From Bradyrhizobium liaoningense (lineage in GTDB: Bacteria; Pseudomonadota; Alphaproteobacteria; Rhizobiales; Xanthobacteraceae): a stretch of DNA of 64,000 nucleotides. The DNA lies in NCBI RefSeq assembly GCF_018130785.1, contig NZ_JAFCJT010000022.1, forward strand, positions 62,001 to 126,000, given 5' to 3'. The position numbers and the translations under genes were made by a program. Below the pieces are notes generated by a model that made no database searches, had not been told where the DNA came from, and worked only from the letters and a program-made list of their open reading frames with translations. Positions 59,670-64,000 of the stretch are shown here, in pieces (position 1 is the stretch's first letter; every line of letters starts with the position of its first letter).

Positions 59670-60116
59670 TTACCTGACTGACCACGCAACGCACGCGAGT
59701 TCGCCGGTGCTACAACTCGCGCAGAGGCGGTTGTAAAGTCCGGCCGAAAAGAAGGGCTTCTCGCAGCACATGCACGACCTCAGGGTCGCGCCCGGCTTGA
59801 CCCTGAATCTGGAGATCGCTGTGGAGATACCGCTGGGCGTGGCGTTGAAAGCGGCCGCGATCTCATCCAGCGGCTTGCCTGCGTTCACCAGCTCACCAAG
59901 ACGGCGGACCGCGTTGGGGTCCCATGTCATCGTCCGCGTGGCAGGCGCGCGCTGGGCATCTGCGCGGGCAAGACGGAGTTTACGATAGAGCATCGTCTCT
60001 ACTGCGCCCCTGCTGCGACCGATCGCGGCGCCAATCGCGCCGGGCGAGGCGCAGAGCGCGTGCATCGCCTTCGCCTTATCTAGCCCAAACTGCGACCATG
60101 CATCTGAACGTGCCAT
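59670..60116 (-). CDS. HTH and zinc-ribbon protein (GcrA-like)
   Basis: A 148-residue protein. A helix-turn-helix-like part (GKPLDEIAAAFNATPSGIST after MTWDPNAVRRLGELV) recalls GcrA-type DNA-binding domains of alphaproteobacterial chromosomes and phages. The C-terminus has two CxxC pairs (CMCCEKPF and LCASCSTGE) for one zinc. ATG 60116 lies 8 bases after the stop of the upstream small gene, so they are one operon. Confidence 0.65.
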   Translation of the reverse strand: MARSDAWSQFGLDKAKAMHALCASPGAIGAAIGRSRGAVETMLYRKLRLARADAQRAPATRTMTWDPNAVRRLGELVNAGKPLDEIAAAFNATPSGISTAISRFRVKPGATLRSCMCCEKPFFSAGLYNRLCASCSTGELACVAWSVR

Positions 60117-60124
60117 TTTGCCTC

Positions 60125-60387
60125 TCAACGCTTCGAGTAAAAATCGAGCAACGCGAGCAGGGCGGCATCAATCTCGCGCGCCCGGGCTCGCAGCAATTTG
60201 ACCAGCTGCGCATCGACATCGATATGGGTCGCGCCGCCACGGACCCATCTTGAAAGCGCGACGTGGCTCACGCAAGGGCCGCAGCGAGCGGGCGCTGCCA
60301 GCACGCGCGGTGCAATGCGCGGCCAACCAGCTCGAGCCGGCCTGCCAGAGAGTCAGGGACCTTCAGTGTTTGCGATATGCTGATCAT
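60125..60387 (-). pseudogene. Small HTH-like gene, frameshifted
   Basis: ATG 60387 starts MISISQTLKVPDSLAGRLEL and runs to a stop at 60268. In another frame, open from GTG 60304, follows RCGPCVSHVALSRWVRGGAT and an amphipathic helix (DAQLVKLLRARAREIDAALL) to the stop at 60125. VSHVALSRWVRGG has an HTH recognition pattern. Either one frameshifted gene of ~88 residues or two small genes. The operator at 60394 stands directly before it. Confidence 0.5.
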
Positions 60388-60393
60388 CAGAGT

Positions 60394-60412
60394 ATTATTG
60401 GTACGTAATAAT
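60394..60412. promoter_or_regulatory. Island operator, copy 2
   Basis: ATTATT-GGTACGT-AATAAT, centred between the minus-strand operon (start 60387) and the plus-strand gene at 60456. It resembles copy 1 at 50034 with 2 bases fewer in the centre. Confidence 0.5.
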
Positions 60413-60455
60413 GTTGCCGCTGTGGTAACTGATGTCAAGCGCAAGGATTCGATGA

Positions 60456-60971
60456 ATGCTGAAAACCATCATGGCGGCAGTCTGCCGTGCCGCAATTTGG
60501 GTCGCAAATAAAACGGTGGAGATCGCTTTGGTGCCCGTGCACGCGGTCATCATGCAGCTTTTTCCGGCGGCCTATGAGCCGTTGCCGGACCTCGCTGACC
60601 ACGAAGTGGCAGTCAAATGCGATTTGCTGCCCTTCGATCCGTTCGAACACGCGGAAGAGACCGCGGCGGCGAGGGAGACGGAGGCAAATTTGGTGATGGC
60701 CTGGGCCGCGGAAACCGTGCTTTCCGGGGCAGAACTGGACCTACCGGATGCGAAGCCGGGCGTCCGCGCCTGGCTCGCTTCGCTCTCGATCGAGGAGCTT
60801 GATCGTATCGTTCAGGCAGGAAAACAAGCGGTTTACGGGCACCTGCACTTCGATATGACGATTGAGGGGGTTCCGGAAGTCTCCGGGCGGGGCAGCCGTC
60901 CGGAGACGAATTCTTGGGACCCGTGCTTCAGCGTCGGCGGATTTGCGGCTGTTGCTCAGCGAGCTTCTTAA
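60456..60971 (+). CDS. Hypothetical protein, 171 residues
   Basis: Unknown family. A hydrophobic N-terminal stretch (AAVCRAAIWVANKTVEIALV) could be a membrane or signal segment. The central part is acidic and helical (LSIEELDRIVQAGKQAVYGH). The last ~35 residues overlap the convergent gene at 60928 and look less conserved, so the natural end may differ. Confidence 0.55.
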   Translation: MLKTIMAAVCRAAIWVANKTVEIALVPVHAVIMQLFPAAYEPLPDLADHEVAVKCDLLPFDPFEHAEETAAARETEANLVMAWAAETVLSGAELDLPDAKPGVRAWLASLSIEELDRIVQAGKQAVYGHLHFDMTIEGVPEVSGRGSRPETNSWDPCFSVGGFAAVAQRAS

Positions 60972-61215
60972 GGTGGTATCGCGCGAGAGCGGCATCGCAC
61001 ATTGCGACAGCGAGGTCGAGCGCGAGTTGACGGCGCTCGGCTCGATCGCGGCGAATGCGATTTGCGACTTGCTGGCGCGTGCTGTTCAATCTGGCGATCA
61101 TGATGGCGCGATTGACCGCATCGTGTGTTGCCGCAAATGCGGCGGTCGCACCGAGGGTCGCGATCGCGCCCACGGTGTTGGGGTAGGCGTAAGGATTGGT
61201 CGAGAAGTCGCTCAC
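60928..61215 (-). CDS. Small hypothetical protein, 95 residues
   Basis: It starts MSDFSTNPYAYPNTVGAIAT, has a short Ala-rich stretch (LGATAAFAATHDAVNRAIMI) and a basic helical C-terminus. GGAG precedes the ATG. Unknown family. It diverges from the exonuclease-like gene across operator copy 3. Confidence 0.6.
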   Translation of the reverse strand: MSDFSTNPYAYPNTVGAIATLGATAAFAATHDAVNRAIMIARLNSTRQQVANRIRRDRAERRQLALDLAVAMCDAALARYHLKKLAEQQPQIRRR

Positions 61216-61238
61216 TATGCCTCCTTCGGGATGGGTAA

Positions 61239-61255
61239 TTAGAGGTGTACATTAA
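61239..61255. promoter_or_regulatory. Island operator, copy 3
   Basis: TTAGAGGTGTACATTAA, 14 of 17 identical to copy 1 read on the minus strand. Located between divergent starts at 61215 and 61310. Confidence 0.5.
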
Positions 61256-61309
61256 GGAATATTAACAGAACGTAAACGCGCGGGGTGGGCGCAAGGATTT
61301 GGATGGAGG

Positions 61310-62146
61310 ATGGTCGGAATGTTGCTCTTCTTGGCCGCTAAACAGACGCCGCCGTTGGCCGCGGCAAAGGACGGGGTCATGCGCGCGCAGAGGGCGCGCT
61401 ATCCGCGTCAGGTCGAGCTCAAGGTGCGTGAAGTCGCGAGCAACCTGAAGGACGAGGAAAAGATCGAGGCTGCCAAGAAGGCCCGCCATCACGAGGCCGT
61501 TGAGGAGATGCGCGATCTTAATCGCAAGCAGGATCAGCGGCGGATCGAAGCGTACGTGAAGTCGGCGAGCGATCCGTGGATCGGTCAGCTCGCGGCGATC
61601 GCGTGGTCGGCAGGCGACTGCGCGACGGCCAGCGTTCTCGGTCAGAATGGCGCTACGTTCTGTGAGCGAGACGTACTGGCTGCGCTCGCCGATGATCTCG
61701 TCAAGCTGTATCCGGATGAAAAGGCGACACCAGCACTGGTTGTGCAGGATGGCTCGCTCGTGAGGTTCATCTGGCAGCGCTGCATCATCAATTCAGTGAA
61801 GCTGCCCGCTTGGTGGCCCGTCGGAAGCCGGCCGTTCGACCCGAACCGGGTGCAGGACACGATGGCCTTTTGGTCCGGGCCGGCTCGCGGCGGCAGCATT
61901 GAAGCACTGGCTGCTGCGCTGGAGTTGCCGGTGTTCCAGCCGCTCGAGCTGATGCTGGCGCTGCAGGAAGAGCGCTGGGGGCAGATCGCTGTCGACACGG
62001 AGAATGAGGTCCGGCGCTTGCGGGCGGTGACCTTCCGGTTGCGTGGCCGCGCCGCTCTCGATGCTGACATCGTCGGCATGGGCGGCGAGGTCGCCGGCAA
62101 GCCGGACCTCGCCGTCGTGGCGAGCGGCCAGAGCGCGGTGGCGTAA
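61310..62146 (+). CDS. PolB-like 3'-5' exonuclease-related protein, probably degenerate
   Basis: A 278-residue protein. The middle (FIWQRCIINSVKLPAWWPVG, DPNRVQDTMAFWSG, GGSIEALAAALELP) resembles the second half of phage PolB-like DEDD exonucleases. The first acidic motif (DxE near the N-terminus) and the NG-FD motif are not visible; the corresponding place reads VVQDGSLVRF. It may be inactive or structural. Its stop overlaps the next ATG. Confidence 0.5.
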   Translation: MVGMLLFLAAKQTPPLAAAKDGVMRAQRARYPRQVELKVREVASNLKDEEKIEAAKKARHHEAVEEMRDLNRKQDQRRIEAYVKSASDPWIGQLAAIAWSAGDCATASVLGQNGATFCERDVLAALADDLVKLYPDEKATPALVVQDGSLVRFIWQRCIINSVKLPAWWPVGSRPFDPNRVQDTMAFWSGPARGGSIEALAAALELPVFQPLELMLALQEERWGQIAVDTENEVRRLRAVTFRLRGRAALDADIVGMGGEVAGKPDLAVVASGQSAVA

Positions 62147-63045
62147 TGCGTTTGCACATCGTTTCCGACGGCCACGCCGACATCGAGTACAACGATTGGA
62201 CGCCGCCGGCGCTCGACGCTGACGTCGTCGTCATTTGTGCCGGCGATATGATGGCTCCAGCGACGCTCGCGCTGCCGTGGATGCGCAGGCACTACCCGCG
62301 CAACCGGATTATCTATGTGCCCGGAAATCACGACTATTACTCGTTCTTCGACCGCAAGAGGCCGACTGCAGGAACCAAAACGACTTGGGAGGAGCAAAAG
62401 GAGCGAGCTCCGATCGTCGCGGAGATGTTGCATATCGACTACCTGGATGACGCCGAGACCGTCGTAGATAGTGTGCGGATCCTTGGTGGAACGCTTTGGA
62501 CCGACTTCTCGTGCCGGCCCGCGTATTTTGACTTCCGGTCTGCCCAGCGCATGGCGGAGAAGGGGATGAATGACTACAGGTCGATCAAGACGGGGCGCGG
62601 TCGGGGGCGCGATCGCATCAACGTCGGACGCACGATCGACTCACATCGCAAGACGGTCGGTTTTCTCGAGCGAAAGTTGTGTGAGCCGTTCGATGGCGAG
62701 ACAATTGTGGTCACGCACCATCCGGCAACGCCGGACAGCCTGCTGGGCTGGAATCCCGATCGGCCAACCGCATTCCGGGAGCTAGACTTCTGCTACGCCT
62801 CATCCACGCTTGATCGTCTGTTCTCCGGCGCGGGGCTGGGAGAATTGTTCGTGCCCGCATCCATCTGGATCCACGGCCACGTTCATAAGAGCCAGGACTA
62901 CGAACTCGCTAACACGCGCATCATCGCCAATCCGCGAGGGTATCCGAAGATGGCGGCGCCGAACGCGCCGCGCGAGAATCCGGATTTCAATCCTGCGCTC
63001 GTGATTAATGTCGAGCCACGGCCGAGACCGGCGTTTGGAATGTGA
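62146..63045 (+). CDS. Calcineurin-like metallophosphoesterase
   Basis: A 299-residue protein with the two-metal phosphoesterase motifs in order: DGHAD (variant of DxH), AGDMM, GNHDYYSFF, THHPATP and GHVHKSQDY. It could cleave phosphodiesters or nucleotides. Such genes are frequent in phage early regions and defence islands. The ATG at 62146 overlaps the stop of the exonuclease-like gene, so they are coupled. Confidence 0.85.
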   Translation: MRLHIVSDGHADIEYNDWTPPALDADVVVICAGDMMAPATLALPWMRRHYPRNRIIYVPGNHDYYSFFDRKRPTAGTKTTWEEQKERAPIVAEMLHIDYLDDAETVVDSVRILGGTLWTDFSCRPAYFDFRSAQRMAEKGMNDYRSIKTGRGRGRDRINVGRTIDSHRKTVGFLERKLCEPFDGETIVVTHHPATPDSLLGWNPDRPTAFRELDFCYASSTLDRLFSGAGLGELFVPASIWIHGHVHKSQDYELANTRIIANPRGYPKMAAPNAPRENPDFNPALVINVEPRPRPAFGM

Positions 63046-63055
63046 GGAGGACGAG

Positions 63056-63310
63056 ATGTTGGCAATCTTCGACCGCTGGTTCGGGCCGAGGCCGGTGAAA
63101 CCGGCGGCGACGGTCACCGACCAGCAGGCTTACTTCGATCTGCTCGAGCGCCGGCAAAAGAGATGGGATGACGATCTGCGCGGGCGAGAGGCCGACCGCG
63201 CGCGGCTTGCCGCGATCGTGTGGACCTGGGCACGCGATTGCGTGAACTTCGACGAGCAGCGGCCGCTACCGACGGAAGCGCTTCCATCGAGCCGCAGGCG
63301 CCCGCAGTGA
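63056..63310 (+). CDS. Small hypothetical protein, 84 residues
   Basis: The protein starts MLAIFDRWFGPRPVKPAATV and has a charged helical middle (LLERRQKRWDDDLRGREADR). GAGGAGG gives a strong ribosome site. It follows the phosphoesterase by 10 bases. Unknown family. Confidence 0.6.
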   Translation: MLAIFDRWFGPRPVKPAATVTDQQAYFDLLERRQKRWDDDLRGREADRARLAAIVWTWARDCVNFDEQRPLPTEALPSSRRRPQ

Positions 63311-63431
63311 TGCGGAGGAGATTGGCCTGACGCGGACATCCGGCGGCTGCAGAGCCTTACGCCCGGCGCCAATTCGGTTACCGCGCTTAAGACGTCAGGA
63401 GCCAAATTCAGGCTCGATTCAGAGAGGCAAC

Positions 63432-63872
63432 ATGAAATTCACGGCTACCACCCGCAACAATCATCCTACCAAGCCGGATCACCGTGTCATCGAAGTCGAA
63501 GGCACGCTCATTGCGGCAAAGAGCGCCGCGCACGACGCCTTCAAGAAGAACTTCCCGTACGCTGAGATCGTGGTTCACCAGGTTCTTGCTGTCGGCGAAC
63601 CCGTCTTGGTGGCGCGCCGGCGCGTGTGCGGAACGAGCTGGATCCGGACGGCGGATGTGACCTACGAGGAGCCGCCCAAGCTGCGGCACCTCGACGATCC
63701 CTTCGCTCAGATGTCGCTGTTCGATAAGCCGACGAGGAATCCGGCTTCGCCGTGCTTCACCGCGACTGCCCATCACGAGAGCGCGTTCACCGAGCTCGAT
63801 GCCCGGACCATTTCGACCCCGATCTTGACGCGCTTCGCCGGCGACACGGCGCGTGCCCCATCTGAGGATTGA
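63432..63872 (+). CDS. Hypothetical phage-type protein, 146 residues
   Basis: The N-terminal half (MKFTATTRNNHPTKPDHRVI, FKKNFPYAEIVVHQVLAVGE) looks like a small alpha/beta domain; the C-terminal half is loop-rich. AGAGAGG precedes the ATG. I do not recognise a family. The next gene starts at 63873, immediately after this stop. Confidence 0.6.
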   Translation: MKFTATTRNNHPTKPDHRVIEVEGTLIAAKSAAHDAFKKNFPYAEIVVHQVLAVGEPVLVARRRVCGTSWIRTADVTYEEPPKLRHLDDPFAQMSLFDKPTRNPASPCFTATAHHESAFTELDARTISTPILTRFAGDTARAPSED

Positions 63873-64000
63873 ATGACCCTCCGCCTCCGCAGTATCCCGA
63901 AGCGTTGGAAGCCGTCGGCAGGACTGCGTGCCCTGCTGGCCAGCGGTCCTGTGCGAGAGCGGAAGACTGAGGAGCACGATGCGCAGGTCGAGCTATTCCG
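63873..64000 (+). CDS. Gene cut by the right edge, possible VRR-NUC nuclease start
   Basis: ATG 63873 opens MTLRLRSIPKRWKPSAGLRA; the frame continues past the edge through RKTEEHDAQVELF. The EHDxQVxLF pattern occurs at the start of VRR-NUC nuclease domains in phages, but too little is visible to be sure. Confidence 0.4.
   Translation, partial: MTLRLRSIPKRWKPSAGLRALLASGPVRERKTEEHDAQVELF

Overview
The window looks like a chromosome segment of a Bradyrhizobium-type alphaproteobacterium. This rests on the high GC content, the FixK/FNR-type boxes beside microoxic genes, the aromatic acyl-CoA catabolism, a dispersed intergenic palindrome I know from these genomes, and abundant TRAP, Bug and NitT-type transporters. 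No similarity search was possible; names come from motifs and remembered family sequences.

Region 1 (1-19.8 kb) is catabolic. The tail of an IlvD/Edd dehydratase is followed by a NitT/TauT-type ABC transporter and a NicX-like 2,5-dihydroxypyridine dioxygenase with conserved metal ligands. A large cluster matching CoA-dependent anthranilate degradation follows: 2-aminobenzoate-CoA ligase, a fused flavin monooxygenase/Old Yellow Enzyme resembling 2-aminobenzoyl-CoA monooxygenase/reductase, beta-oxidation-type enzymes, a RidA-like deaminase, a LivK-type binding protein and a MarR regulator. One AT-rich inverted-repeat operator occurs six or seven times, in every main promoter gap of the cluster, which defines a probable MarR regulon.

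Region 2 (19.8-34.3 kb) looks like a low-oxygen/stress neighbourhood: CBS-BON, CHAD, a phosphotransferase/kinase fusion, tandem universal stress protein, a Pat-like acyl-CoA synthetase/acetyltransferase, small membrane proteins, an Mla-type lipid transporter, a cytochrome c, an FNR/FixK regulator with cluster cysteines, a small membrane protein and a second Crp-family regulator. Seven TTGAN-N4-NTCAA boxes occur here, several at the spacing expected for class II activation.

Region 3 (34.3-46.1 kb) is mixed metabolism: a cyclase-family hydrolase, a TRAP transporter with a stem-loop after the binding-protein gene, an SDR, a xanthine-dehydrogenase-type hydroxylase whose operon ends with a binding-protein-fold gene lacking a signal peptide, a Bug-type binding protein, a DMSO-reductase-family molybdoenzyme and an enoyl-CoA hydratase.

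Region 4 (46.1-64 kb) is a mobile, partly decayed island. It has gene fragments (rtcB-like, HlyD-like), a Lon-like AAA+ ATPase with two tandem paralogous small proteins, a divergent ribbon-helix-helix-like protein, a 793-residue replication-initiator-like protein followed directly by four 21-bp iterons (a probable origin), paired palindromes, a hipA/hipB-type module with its own operators and an N-terminal frameshift, an orphan terminator behind repeats (possible small RNA), a frameshifted operon of unknown genes, and phage-like genes running off the right edge. A shared operator links three divergent promoters of the island.
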